DNA of 7,061 bases. It comes from an uncultured Clostridia bacterium (GTDB taxonomy: Bacteria; Bacillota; Clostridia; Oscillospirales; Acutalibacteraceae). The notes beneath the pieces were generated by a model. It saw nothing but the letters and a program-made list of their open reading frames with translations, ran no database searches and was not told where the DNA came from. The position numbers were made by a program, and so were the translations under genes. Position 1 is the first letter of the stretch. Each line of letters begins with the position of its first letter. Below, in pieces: positions 1 to 5,824 of the stretch. The stretch is from assembly GCA_945868935.1 (NCBI GenBank), contig CAMBNE010000049.1, forward strand, positions 1 through 7,061. The letters are read 5' to 3'.

Positions 1-432
1 GTCAAACACGCCTGCGTTGTGAGTTTTTCTGTGAGTTGTGAAAAACTCTGTGATTTCGGGGTCAACCTCGTAGCCGTTATCTCTGCAAGCCTTTGTAGCC
101 ATTCTGATTCCGCCGTAGGGCTGGAGCGAACGCTTAAGGGGCTTGTCGGTCTGCAAGCCTACAATCTGTTCCTTGTCCTTGTCTATATATGCCGCACCGT
201 GCGAAAGGATTGTTGAAACAACCTTTGTATCCATATCAAGCACACCGCCTGCCTCAATTTCCTGCTTTTTAAGCTCGCTTACCTGTTCCCAGAGGTCGAG
301 TGTTGCCTGTGTGGGGCCTTCAAGGAACTCGCTGCCGCCGAAATAAGGGGTGTAGTTTTTCTGAATAAAATCTCTGACGTTTATTTCGTTTTCCCAAGCT
401 CCGCCTTTGAATTCTCTCCATTCGTTTCTCAT
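1..432 (-). CDS. pflB: Pyruvate formate-lyase (formate acetyltransferase), N-terminal part; runs off the left edge
   Basis: This is the N-terminal 144 residues of the cytoplasmic glycyl-radical enzyme that converts pyruvate and CoA into acetyl-CoA and formate. The translated sequence begins MRNEWREFKGG and contains EINVRDFIQKNYTPY (residues 16-30), GGVLDMDTKVVSTI (62-75), IVGLQTDKPLKRSLQPYGGI (90-109) and FFTTHRKTHNAGVFD (130-144), all characteristic of PflB N-termini. The family is normally about 740-760 residues, so the catalytic cysteines and the glycyl-radical loop lie outside the window. The ATG at 432 is supported by a GGAGG site at 440-444 with good spacing. The gene has its own promoter (591-619) and a ZTP riboswitch leader. 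The family call comes from recognising conserved segments, not from an alignment. Confidence 0.95.
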   Translation of the reverse strand, partial: MRNEWREFKGGAWENEINVRDFIQKNYTPYFGGSEFLEGPTQATLDLWEQVSELKKQEIEAGGVLDMDTKVVSTILSHGAAYIDKDKEQIVGLQTDKPLKRSLQPYGGIRMATKACRDNGYEVDPEITEFFTTHRKTHNAGVFD

Positions 433-439
433 CGTAAAA

Positions 440-445
440 CCTCCG
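440..445 (-). promoter_or_regulatory. Ribosome binding site of pflB
   Basis: The minus strand reads CGGAGG followed by TTTTACG and then the ATG at 432. This is a strong Shine-Dalgarno match with 7 nt spacing and it fixes the pflB start. It lies well downstream of the riboswitch terminator, so the switch probably acts on transcription and not by hiding this site. Confidence 0.8.
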
Positions 446-486
446 TTTGTAAAATATTTTTATTTGGTTGGTAAAATTTACTAATT

Positions 487-532
487 AAAAAAAGCCGACT
501 TTGTCCGAGCTTTCGCCCAGACGGTCGGCTTT
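487..532 (-). terminator. Intrinsic terminator forming the expression platform of the ZTP riboswitch
   Basis: On the minus strand AAAGCCGAC (532-524) pairs with GTCGGCTTT (499-491). Inside it GTCTGGGC (522-515) pairs with GCTCGGAC (510-503) around a GAAA tetraloop. Seven T residues follow (493-487). The inner stem uses the same GTCTGGGC bases that the folded aptamer needs for its pseudoknot and conserved core, so aptamer and terminator should be mutually exclusive. Confidence 0.88.
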
Positions 533-584
533 GAATCGTTATACTTCACTGTGGTTAATTCCACTGTTCCGTCAGTCATATAAC
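487..584 (-). promoter_or_regulatory. ZTP riboswitch (pfl-motif RNA) in the pflB leader
   Basis: On the minus strand the leader shows the parts of the ZTP/ZMP (pfl motif) aptamer. P1 pairs GTTATA (584-579) with TATAAC (543-538). The internal loop reads GACTGACGGAACA (577-565). P2 pairs GTGG (564-561) with CCAC (554-551) around AATTAA. The 3' conserved segment GCCGACCGTCTGGGC lies at 529-515. The expected pseudoknot is present: GACGG (573-569) is exactly complementary to CCGTC (524-520). The 3' aptamer strand is shared with an intrinsic terminator (487-532), so ligand binding should block termination and switch the gene ON. The family is known to control purine and formyl-THF genes, including pyruvate formate-lyase, which is exactly the gene downstream. 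The base after GGGC is G here, where I recall A as more usual. Confidence 0.88.
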
Positions 585-590
585 ACCTTT

Positions 591-619
591 AAAATAACAT
601 TTTTCTTTTGACTTGTCAA
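591..619 (-). promoter_or_regulatory. Sigma-A type promoter for the pflB leader
   Basis: On the minus strand a perfect -35 TTGACA (619-614) is followed by a 17-nt spacer and -10 TATTTT (596-591). The expected start near 584 coincides with the first base of the riboswitch P1 stem. That agreement supports both the promoter and the 5' boundary of the aptamer. Confidence 0.8.
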
Positions 620-634
620 TACTTTTTCGGCAAG

Positions 635-659
635 AAAAAAACTTCTGCGTTTCGCAAAA
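635..659 (-). terminator. Intrinsic terminator of the HD-domain gene
   Basis: Just after the stop codon of the HD-domain gene (663-665) the minus strand has TTTTGCG (659-653), a three-base AAA loop, and CGCAGAA (649-643). This makes a 7-bp stem with one G-U pair. One G and then seven T residues (641-635) follow. The stem is short, but its position and T-tract fit an intrinsic terminator that separates this gene from the pflB promoter. Confidence 0.65.
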
Positions 660-662
660 AAT

Positions 663-1160
663 TCACTCGCCAAAATACATTTTTTTAAGCAGTTTTATGC
701 CTGTCGGAGTTCGGAATATTTTTTCCTCTGCTTTTTTGACGGCTTCAATGCCAGCTCCGTCCTCAAAAAGGTTTACAAGGAAGTCAGCCTCAACAAGAAT
801 CTGATACGGCATTGAATCTATCTTATTATATGTATGGTGATGACCGACAAGGTAGCAGACCTTGCTTATAAAGTTGCTGTCGTATCCGAGCTTTGAAAGC
901 AGTTTTTCAGCTTCCGCAGGACCTTCGATTTCCTGATATTTTCCTGCGCTAGAGTTGTATTTCAGCTCGCTTTGCTTTATGCCGATGTCGTGAACAATTG
1001 CAGAAACCTCAAGGAGAATCTGACTGTCATTATCAAGGCTTTCTCCCTCGCCTATTGTCTTTGCAAATGAAAAAACTTTCAGAAAATGGTTTATTCTTCG
1101 TAAATCCGTGCCATAATATTCTATCATAGCTTCAATTACTTTGCCTGTATTATTCATCAT
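663..1160 (-). CDS. Small HD-domain protein (putative metal-dependent phosphohydrolase)
   Basis: The product is 165 residues counted from the ATG at 1160. HD-superfamily metal ligands can be seen in order: His25 in the NHFLKVF segment, the His57-Asp58 pair in AIVHDIGI, the His-rich GHHHTY (106-111), and Asp126 in EADFLVN. The fold therefore predicts a cytoplasmic metal-dependent phosphohydrolase. The substrate cannot be read from the sequence, and nothing suggests a fused synthetase or sensor domain. The open frame extends up to 1217, but those extra 19 codons lie partly in the hairpin repeat, while AGAGGT (1170-1165) sits just ahead of two adjacent ATGs (1160 and 1157). Either ATG is possible. 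The gene has its own terminator and is not obviously co-transcribed with DUF5662, which lies 147 nt upstream beyond the repeat. Confidence 0.85.
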   Translation of the reverse strand: MMNNTGKVIEAMIEYYGTDLRRINHFLKVFSFAKTIGEGESLDNDSQILLEVSAIVHDIGIKQSELKYNSSAGKYQEIEGPAEAEKLLSKLGYDSNFISKVCYLVGHHHTYNKIDSMPYQILVEADFLVNLFEDGAGIEAVKKAEEKIFRTPTGIKLLKKMYFGE

Positions 1161-1164
1161 ATGT

Positions 1165-1170
1165 ACCTCT
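1165..1170 (-). promoter_or_regulatory. Ribosome binding site deciding the start of the HD-domain gene
   Basis: AGAGGT on the minus strand lies 4 nt before the ATG at 1160 and 7 nt before the ATG at 1157. It argues for a start here and against the in-frame ATG at 1217, which has no comparable site and would add repeat-encoded residues. Confidence 0.6.
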
Positions 1171-1182
1171 ACTAATAAAAAG

Positions 1183-1262
1183 TGTAGGGAACAGTCTTGA
1201 CTGTTCCGCTGATTCACAGCCTTCTTCTGACACTCTCGGAACGGTCAAGACCGTTCCCTACA
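1183..1262. repeat. Palindromic intergenic repeat: two hairpins in inverted orientation (MITE-like)
   Basis: The 26-bp arms at 1183-1208 and 1237-1262 are inverted copies of each other, matching at 24 of 26 positions. Each arm is also a perfect hairpin: GGAACAGTC/GACTGTTCC around TT in the left arm, and GGAACGGTC/GACCGTTCC around AA in the right. The two differences between the arms are partner bases of a single pair (A-T in one, G-C in the other), so both hairpins stay intact. The outer ends read TGTAGG and CCTACA. The 28-nt centre codes for nothing visible. No target-site duplication is evident. No T-run directly follows either hairpin, so a terminator role is weak. Confidence 0.75.
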
Positions 1263-1307
1263 ACAAAAATTATTATTCTTGGTGAATTTGGAATTTAACA
1301 GATACTG

Positions 1308-1835
1308 CTATTTCTTTTTAAGCTTTTTTATATAAGCAAACGTCTTTTCCTCTCCCTCGTCACGCAGCATTACAAGCAGTTTTTCAAGCAATTCTTCGGT
1401 GTTCGGATGCATACGGTGCTTTCCCCTTATGCGCAGAAAATACGTATATGGGTCGCTGTCCTTGTAATTTTTTCCGTTGTAGATTTTGCTTGCCGCAACT
1501 CTGTCGCAGAACATTTCTATCACGTATCTGACGGGCATTTCCACGTTTTCAATCTGCTTTGTCTTGGGATTGTAGTCGTTCCAGTATTCGTAATGGTGGC
1601 GGTTTCTGCCCTTGTGGTGCATCCACGCAAGCGAACAGCCGTATATTTCACGCTCACGCTCGTTGGGACTTCTGTCGCCCTGAAAAAACCTTGCTCCGGG
1701 GATAAACTCAGTCGGGCTGTACTTTGACAAATCGTGCCTTAGTCCCTGCCACAGTATGCCTGCTCTTGCGCAGTTTGCAATAACCTTATGCCTGTGCTTT
1801 GTAATTGTTCTGAAATGCTTAATCGGATGTGCCAT
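1308..1835 (-). CDS. DUF5662 family protein (His/Asp-rich, function unknown)
   Basis: The product is 175 residues with no signal peptide or membrane segment, so it is presumably cytoplasmic. It resembles the DUF5662 family of uncharacterised Firmicutes proteins. Landmarks are an N-terminal KHFRTITKHRHKV (6-18), GLRHDLSKYSPTEF (31-44), AWMHHKGRNRHHYEYW (70-85), EMFCDRVAASKIY (107-119) and a Lys-rich C-terminus. The clustered His and Asp residues (HD at 34-35, HH at 73-74, HH at 80-81, Asp111) look like a metal site and recall HD-type hydrolases. That is inference, and no substrate is known. The ATG at 1835 has only a weak GGTGAT ahead of it (1846-1841). The gene is divergent from the L,D-transpeptidase, with 124 nt between the two starts. 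Confidence 0.85.
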   Translation of the reverse strand: MAHPIKHFRTITKHRHKVIANCARAGILWQGLRHDLSKYSPTEFIPGARFFQGDRSPNEREREIYGCSLAWMHHKGRNRHHYEYWNDYNPKTKQIENVEMPVRYVIEMFCDRVAASKIYNGKNYKDSDPYTYFLRIRGKHRMHPNTEELLEKLLVMLRDEGEEKTFAYIKKLKKK

Positions 1836-1887
1836 AAAAAATCACCATATACATATTACCACATTTTTAAATGGAATAAAATATGTC

Positions 1888-1916
1888 TTGCCTTATTTGT
1901 AAAAAAAAGTTATAAT
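1888..1916 (+). promoter_or_regulatory. Sigma-A type promoter of the L,D-transpeptidase gene
   Basis: A -35 TTGCCT (1888-1893), an exact 17-nt A-rich spacer and a consensus -10 TATAAT (1911-1916) precede the plus-strand gene. Transcription would start near 1923, giving a leader of about 37 nt before the ATG at 1960. I could not find an equally good promoter on the minus strand for the divergent DUF5662 gene. The best there is a TGGTAATAT extended -10-like sequence near 1854-1862. Confidence 0.8.
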
Positions 1917-1959
1917 GTAAAAAAGGTTAAGAATTTGTAATATTTTGAAAGGTTATGTT

Positions 1960-3162
1960 ATGAAAAAATACTTGTTTATTTCGCTTTTGTGTTTGATTCT
2001 GACGTTTACCTGTATGCTTTGTGCTTTCGGGGGCGTTGAACATAATAATAACGAAAATAAGCCTACGTTCAGCACAACCCCTACGGAAATAATTCCGATT
2101 GAAAGTCCTACCTATAAGATTGACTCAAAAGAACCTCTCACACTATCTGTCGGTAAAGCAAAGATTATTGCAATATCGAAGGATGAGGAAGAAAATCTGC
2201 TCAAATGGACAAGCGGTGATGTTAATATTGCGACAGTTGACAGCGGCGGCAGAGTTGACGCCAAAAAAGCAGGCAACACAACCATAACTGCGCTGTTCAG
2301 CGACAACAAAAAGTACGAATGCAAAATCACGGTAGTTGAAGCAGAAAAAGAGGAAGTTGACAGGTTTTCAACCTGCATTACCGCAAACGGTGATGTTCTC
2401 AAGAAAAACCTTAACGATAACAGCGGCAGAAATCCGTATTCAATCTACGTCAACCGAAAGCAAAACTGCGTTACCGTTTACACCTACGACGAAAACGGCG
2501 AGTATACCGTTCCGATTAGGGCAATGGTCTGCTCCTGCGGCAAGAACAACGGCACCATTACGGGCACCTTCGGCATTTACTTCAAGCACGAATGGCACCC
2601 GCTGTTTGACAACGTGTACGGTCAGTATGTCAGCGGAATTTCCGGTGATTATCTTTTCCACTCTGTGCCCTATTATTCCCCTTCGCCCGACGATTTGGAG
2701 GTTGAGGAATTCAACAAGCTCGGCACAAGTGCGTCGCTCGGCTGTGTAAGGCTTTCGGCTTCCGACTCAAAGTGGATTTATGATAACTGCGCTTATGATA
2801 CTTCTATTACAATTTACGACGACGATAATCCCGGTCCTCTCGGCAAGCCCGATACAATAAAAATTACCGATTTAAAATGCGGCTGGGACCCGACTGACGA
2901 TAACAAAAGCAACCCCTACTACAACAAAGCTCCGCAGATTACCGGAGCAGAAAGCTGTATAATCAAAAAGGGCGGAACTTTTTCGCCGATGGGCAACATA
3001 AAAGCCGTTGACACCTGTTCAAACGATATTACAGACAAGATTGCTGTAACGGGAAACGTAGTCACTTCAAGAGTCGGCAAATACAAGGTGACGTATTCCG
3101 TTACCGACAGCCTGCACAGAAGCACAAGCGTTGACATTACGGTTACGGTAACAGGAAATTAA
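1960..3162 (+). CDS. Secreted L,D-transpeptidase (YkuD domain) with an N-terminal Big2 and a C-terminal Ig-like domain
   Basis: The product is 400 residues. It starts with a signal peptide or membrane anchor (MKKYLFISLLCLILTF; hydrophobic to about residue 22), followed by a polar linker and a bacterial Ig-like Big2 domain (about 57-126, with LKWTSGDVNIATVDSGGRV). The YkuD L,D-transpeptidase domain spans about 158-290 and has His234 in YLFHSVPY and the catalytic Cys262 in SLGCVRL. A second Ig-like domain of DUF5011/Cry22 type (about 322-398) ends in a beta-rich tail. Such enzymes form 3-3 crosslinks in peptidoglycan or attach proteins to it, outside the membrane. In the motif usually written SHGC, Leu260 replaces the His; the nucleophile itself is present. 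No canonical lipobox is seen. The ATG at 1960, behind GAAAGG (1947-1952) with 7-nt spacing, is preferred over an in-frame TTG at 1945. Confidence 0.93.
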   Translation: MKKYLFISLLCLILTFTCMLCAFGGVEHNNNENKPTFSTTPTEIIPIESPTYKIDSKEPLTLSVGKAKIIAISKDEEENLLKWTSGDVNIATVDSGGRVDAKKAGNTTITALFSDNKKYECKITVVEAEKEEVDRFSTCITANGDVLKKNLNDNSGRNPYSIYVNRKQNCVTVYTYDENGEYTVPIRAMVCSCGKNNGTITGTFGIYFKHEWHPLFDNVYGQYVSGISGDYLFHSVPYYSPSPDDLEVEEFNKLGTSASLGCVRLSASDSKWIYDNCAYDTSITIYDDDNPGPLGKPDTIKITDLKCGWDPTDDNKSNPYYNKAPQITGAESCIIKKGGTFSPMGNIKAVDTCSNDITDKIAVTGNVVTSRVGKYKVTYSVTDSLHRSTSVDITVTVTGN

Positions 3163-3184
3163 CAGAACAATCAAAAAAAGTAAT

Positions 3185-3214
3185 GCCCGAGGGATAAATT
3201 CCTCGGGCGTTTTT
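3185..3214 (+). terminator. Intrinsic terminator shared by two convergent genes
   Basis: GCCCGAGG (3185-3192) pairs perfectly with CCTCGGGC (3201-3208) around an 8-nt loop. A G and five T residues (3210-3214) follow on the plus strand. On the minus strand the same stem is followed, five bases later, by seven T residues (complement of 3173-3179), so it may also end the lipoprotein transcript whose stop codon is at 3231. It lies 22 nt after the L,D-transpeptidase stop codon. Confidence 0.9.
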
Positions 3215-3230
3215 GTTATGTAACTTTATC

Positions 3231-4328
3231 TTAACCGTTTTTAACAGCACTGCTGTCAAACATTTTTACAAGTGTTGCGTTGTCGGCTTCGCCTGTTGCC
3301 TCAATTCCGTTTTTAGTCTGGAAGTTTTCAACAGCCTCTTTTGAAATATCTCCGTAATAACCTGTGATATTTTCCTCGTCGTCAACATATCCGAGGTCAT
3401 ACAGACGCTGCTGCATAATCTTTACGTTATCGTTTTCGTCCTCGTATTTAAGCGAGAGCTTGTCAAGCTTGATTTTATACTTATCGGCAAGTGAAGTTGT
3501 TGTAGCAGACGGTGTTGTCGCTGCGTTTGCAGGTGCGGTAGTTGCTGTCTGATTACTGTTTGCAGGTGCTGTTGCCGCAACAGTTGCCGTTGTTTTGGAA
3601 GCTTCGTCCTTTGTAGAAGTGCTCTTCTTAAGCGACGGGTACATAAACTCTACCATTTTCTGAAGAGTGTCAAGAGCACTCTTGCCCTGACGGTTCATAT
3701 CGTCGGCTGTAACCATAAGAGTTTTACCGCTTGTAACTGGTGTCAGCTTTCTGAGAACTGCGTCGGATTTGATTGCATTAAGCGTTGCCTCATCTGCATA
3801 GAAAATGAAGTTGGGGTTTGCAACCTTCAAGGTATTTACGTCAACCTTGTTTTCATCAATATTTACAGCCGCATTGACTGCACCCGTATATCCGAGGAGC
3901 ATATCGCCGTATGTTCCGCTCGTCATAAGCTTTAAGTTGTTATTTTCGTAATAAAGATAGCAGACGGTGTAGAGGATATCGGAATTAACCTGCGTTTTAA
4001 CCGAGGATTTTACATTTTCCATATTGCTGATTAGATCGTCATATGATGCTGCACCCTTATTTGCGCCTGTTACCTTTCCGCCGAGGATTTTTCCGAGAGT
4101 AACGTAATTTGTTTCAAGCGACTTCGGGGTTTTAGCCTGCGACATTGTTATAACCTGTATATTCTCTTTTTCAAGGCTTTCCTTAACGCTTTTGTCCAGG
4201 TTCTCGCCTGCAAATACAATGTCGGTTTCGTAGGTCTTGATTTTATTCACATCGGGAGCGGTCTGCGAGCCTACGCTCGGCACAACGCTGAGCCATTCCT
4301 GATTTACCTCGTCGCTTCTGCCTACCAT
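3231..4328 (-). CDS. ABC-type substrate-binding lipoprotein (Fe3+/B12 fold) fused to a peptidoglycan-binding domain; 5' end frameshifted
   Basis: From the ATG at 4328 the frame gives 365 residues. Residues 1 to about 233 look like the periplasmic-binding fold of the Fe3+-siderophore/B12 type, with MVGRSDEVNQEW, YETDIVFAGEN and a late NPNFIFYADE segment. A Thr/Ala/Pro-rich linker (about 234-285) follows, then a peptidoglycan-binding domain of PG_binding_1 type (about 296-357: VKIMQQRLYDLGYV, GYYGDISKEAVENFQ). The same frame stays open upstream to 4481 and encodes ALSVAVTFSGCG, a lipobox whose Cys would be lipidated. Position 4328 is therefore internal to the original gene and not its natural start. 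The intact protein would have had about 428 residues and been membrane-anchored. The ligand is unknown; no permease or ATPase partner lies in the window. The gene follows the DUF815 gene in the same direction. Confidence 0.88.
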   Translation of the reverse strand: MVGRSDEVNQEWLSVVPSVGSQTAPDVNKIKTYETDIVFAGENLDKSVKESLEKENIQVITMSQAKTPKSLETNYVTLGKILGGKVTGANKGAASYDDLISNMENVKSSVKTQVNSDILYTVCYLYYENNNLKLMTSGTYGDMLLGYTGAVNAAVNIDENKVDVNTLKVANPNFIFYADEATLNAIKSDAVLRKLTPVTSGKTLMVTADDMNRQGKSALDTLQKMVEFMYPSLKKSTSTKDEASKTTATVAATAPANSNQTATTAPANAATTPSATTTSLADKYKIKLDKLSLKYEDENDNVKIMQQRLYDLGYVDDEENITGYYGDISKEAVENFQTKNGIEATGEADNATLVKMFDSSAVKNG

Positions 4329-4516
4329 TTTAATGTCATAGCCTGTGTACGAAATAATGTCAGCGGTTGACGCATCAAGAACGACAATGTTCTTCGGCTC
4401 GCTTTCTATTGTAATATTTGCTACCTCAACAGGGTAATCGTCGTTTCCGCAGCCCGAAAAAGTTACGGCTACCGACAGTGCAACGCAAGCGCAATTGATA
4501 CTATTCTTTTTCTCAT
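4329..4516 (-). pseudogene. Frameshifted 5' part (signal peptide and lipobox) of the substrate-binding lipoprotein gene
   Basis: An ATG at 4516 behind GGAGG (4527-4523) opens as MRKRIVSIALALHCR and then stops at TAG. The rest of a lipoprotein signal, ALSVAVTFSGC, followed by GNDDYPVEVANITI and running straight into the binding-protein domain, sits in the other frame from 4481. From 4516 to 4481 is 35 nt, one base short of keeping frame. Restoring one base within GCGCTTGCGTTGCACTG (perhaps GCGCTTGCGCTTGCACTG) would give MRKRIVSIALALALSVAVTF, a textbook signal peptide. The downstream frame has no ATG, GTG or TTG before 4328, so as written the signal cannot be translated normally. Either the gene is freshly broken, or the base was lost in sequencing or assembly, or frame is restored by slippage. 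Confidence 0.8.
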
Positions 4517-4522
4517 ACTATT

Positions 4523-4527
4523 CCTCC
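4523..4527 (-). promoter_or_regulatory. Ribosome binding site at the original start of the lipoprotein gene
   Basis: GGAGG followed by AATAGT and then the ATG at 4516. This strong site, 6 nt from the ATG and inside the 25-nt gap after the DUF815 stop, marks 4516 as the intended start and supports the frameshift reading. No comparable site precedes the internal ATG at 4328. Confidence 0.75.
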
Positions 4528-4541
4528 GATTATTTCATATA

Positions 4542-5771
4542 TCAGCAAAACAGCGATTCAACATACTGCTTTGCGCAACGTGGTGAACGACCGCCCCTTG
4601 AAAGAGCAAATCTCTCCGCACCCTTTTCAAGCTCCTCGTCGCTCATATTAATGCCCTTCTGCCTTGCAAGAGCAATTACAATATCGACAAATTCCTTTTT
4701 GGTGGGGATTGAGTAACAAACAGCAAGGCCAAAGCGGTCGGAAAGCGAAAGACTCTCCTGCATATTGTCACGTGTATTTACATCGTCGTCGGTTCTGTCG
4801 GAAAAACTTTCCTTGACAAGATGACGGCGGTTTGACGTCGCATAAATAAGCGCATTATCGGGACGAGCCGCAAGTCCGCCCTCTAAAACAGCCTTGAGCG
4901 TTGTATAGCTCTGGTCCTGCTTCTGGAACGAAAGGTCGTCAATAAAGATGATAAATTTCATCGGCAAAGCGGCAATTTTATCAACGAGAATCGGAAAATC
5001 TATAAGACGTTCCTTGGGAATTTCAACAATCCTCAGGCCGTCCTTGCGAAACTCGTTTGCAATCGCCTTGACGGTTGAGCTTTTGCCTGTACCCTTGTCG
5101 CCGTAGAGCAGACAGTTGTTACAGCTTTTGCCCTCAATAAAGGACTTTGTGTTGTTCACAACCATATCCCTCTGAATTTCGTAGCCCGTAAAGGAGTCCA
5201 TATCAATTCTGTCAGGGTGCAGAACAGGCTGGATATCGCCGTCACGCCAGATAAATGCCTTGTATCTGGCAAAGATTCCGCAGCCGTTTTCCTTGTAATA
5301 CTGAGCGACATTTTTGAGCGAGCCGTCAAACATTTTAAAGCTCGGTGCGCACTCGCCTGCCTCCCAGTGCGGCAGAGAATCGGCAATTTCCTTGATTTCA
5401 TCGTAGTATTTGTAGGCTCTGAGCACTTCCTCCGATGTAAGCGAAGAAGCGGCAAGAATAGCCTCGCAGTCACGCTTTACAGCCCTGAGCACATTATCGG
5501 GCAGGGTGTCGTATTTTCCTGCCGCAGCAGCCCTTGTAAAGCAGTTTTCGTCAAACAGCGCAGCCTCGGTCATTGCATAGGCAAGTCTGCTGCTGAAACC
5601 TCTCTCGCTGATGAGAGAATAAAAGTCGCCGTAAGCGTTAAGAAATTCGTCAGGCTCGCTGTCGAGTGAAAGCAACAGCTTGTAGTAAGCCTTGACAACG
5701 CTTCTTTTCATAATTCCCCTGAAAACCGAAAGTGAGGAAAGAAGTAATTTAGTCCTGTTGACATTATTCAT
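4542..5771 (-). CDS. DUF815 family AAA+ ATPase
   Basis: The product is 409 residues from the ATG at 5771. The N-terminal half (1 to about 190) is helical and has no recognised domain. It is followed by an AAA+ core: Walker A GDKGTGKS (224-231), Walker B FIIFIDD (273-279), a sensor-1-like ATSN (311-314), and an Arg-finger-like SDRFG (344-348). The C-terminal lid has SRGGRSPRCAKQY (391-403). This order and the LLLSSLSVFRGIM start match DUF815, a cytoplasmic ATPase family of unknown substrate. An upstream in-frame TTG at 5774 adds one residue. An ATG at 5711 has a fair AGGGG site but would remove the conserved N-terminus. A promoter lies at 5796-5824. The stop is 25 nt before the lipoprotein start, suggesting an operon. 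Confidence 0.9.
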   Translation of the reverse strand: MNNVNRTKLLLSSLSVFRGIMKRSVVKAYYKLLLSLDSEPDEFLNAYGDFYSLISERGFSSRLAYAMTEAALFDENCFTRAAAAGKYDTLPDNVLRAVKRDCEAILAASSLTSEEVLRAYKYYDEIKEIADSLPHWEAGECAPSFKMFDGSLKNVAQYYKENGCGIFARYKAFIWRDGDIQPVLHPDRIDMDSFTGYEIQRDMVVNNTKSFIEGKSCNNCLLYGDKGTGKSSTVKAIANEFRKDGLRIVEIPKERLIDFPILVDKIAALPMKFIIFIDDLSFQKQDQSYTTLKAVLEGGLAARPDNALIYATSNRRHLVKESFSDRTDDDVNTRDNMQESLSLSDRFGLAVCYSIPTKKEFVDIVIALARQKGINMSDEELEKGAERFALSRGGRSPRCAKQYVESLFC

Positions 5772-5795
5772 CAATTATCATCCCAATCAACCCTT

Positions 5796-5824
5796 ATTGT
5801 ACGCTTTTTTTGCGTTCAAGTCAA
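5796..5824 (-). promoter_or_regulatory. Sigma-A type promoter of the DUF815-lipoprotein operon
   Basis: On the minus strand a -35 TTGACT (5824-5819), an exact 17-nt spacer and -10 TACAAT (5801-5796) lie just upstream of the DUF815 gene. The spacer contains the small palindrome ACGC-A7-GCGT. The predicted start near 5789 leaves a short leader of about 18 nt. Confidence 0.75.

Noticed and set aside
1161..1217. N-terminal extension of the HD-domain protein to an ATG at 1217
   Set aside because: The added residues come largely from the hairpin repeat, and a better ribosome site lies at 1165-1170.
1184..1261. Hairpins read as a bidirectional terminator between the HD-domain and DUF5662 genes
   Set aside because: Neither stem is directly followed by a T-run, and the symmetrical covarying arms fit a repeat element better.
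1407..1727. Plus-strand open frame of 106 codons with hydrophobic stretches
   Set aside because: It lies wholly inside the DUF5662 gene on the other strand, has no good ribosome site or promoter, and its hydrophobicity is that of an antisense reading.
4490..4516. Programmed -1 ribosomal frameshifting in the lipoprotein signal sequence
   Set aside because: The A-run after the ATG is too short for a standard slippery heptamer and no downstream stimulatory structure was seen. A lost base in the GCGCTT near-repeat explains it more simply, though slippage is not excluded.
5217..5669. Plus-strand open frame of 150 codons opposite the DUF815 gene
   Set aside because: It is fully contained in a gene with clear Walker motifs. 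The translation matches no family I recognise and there is no start signal.
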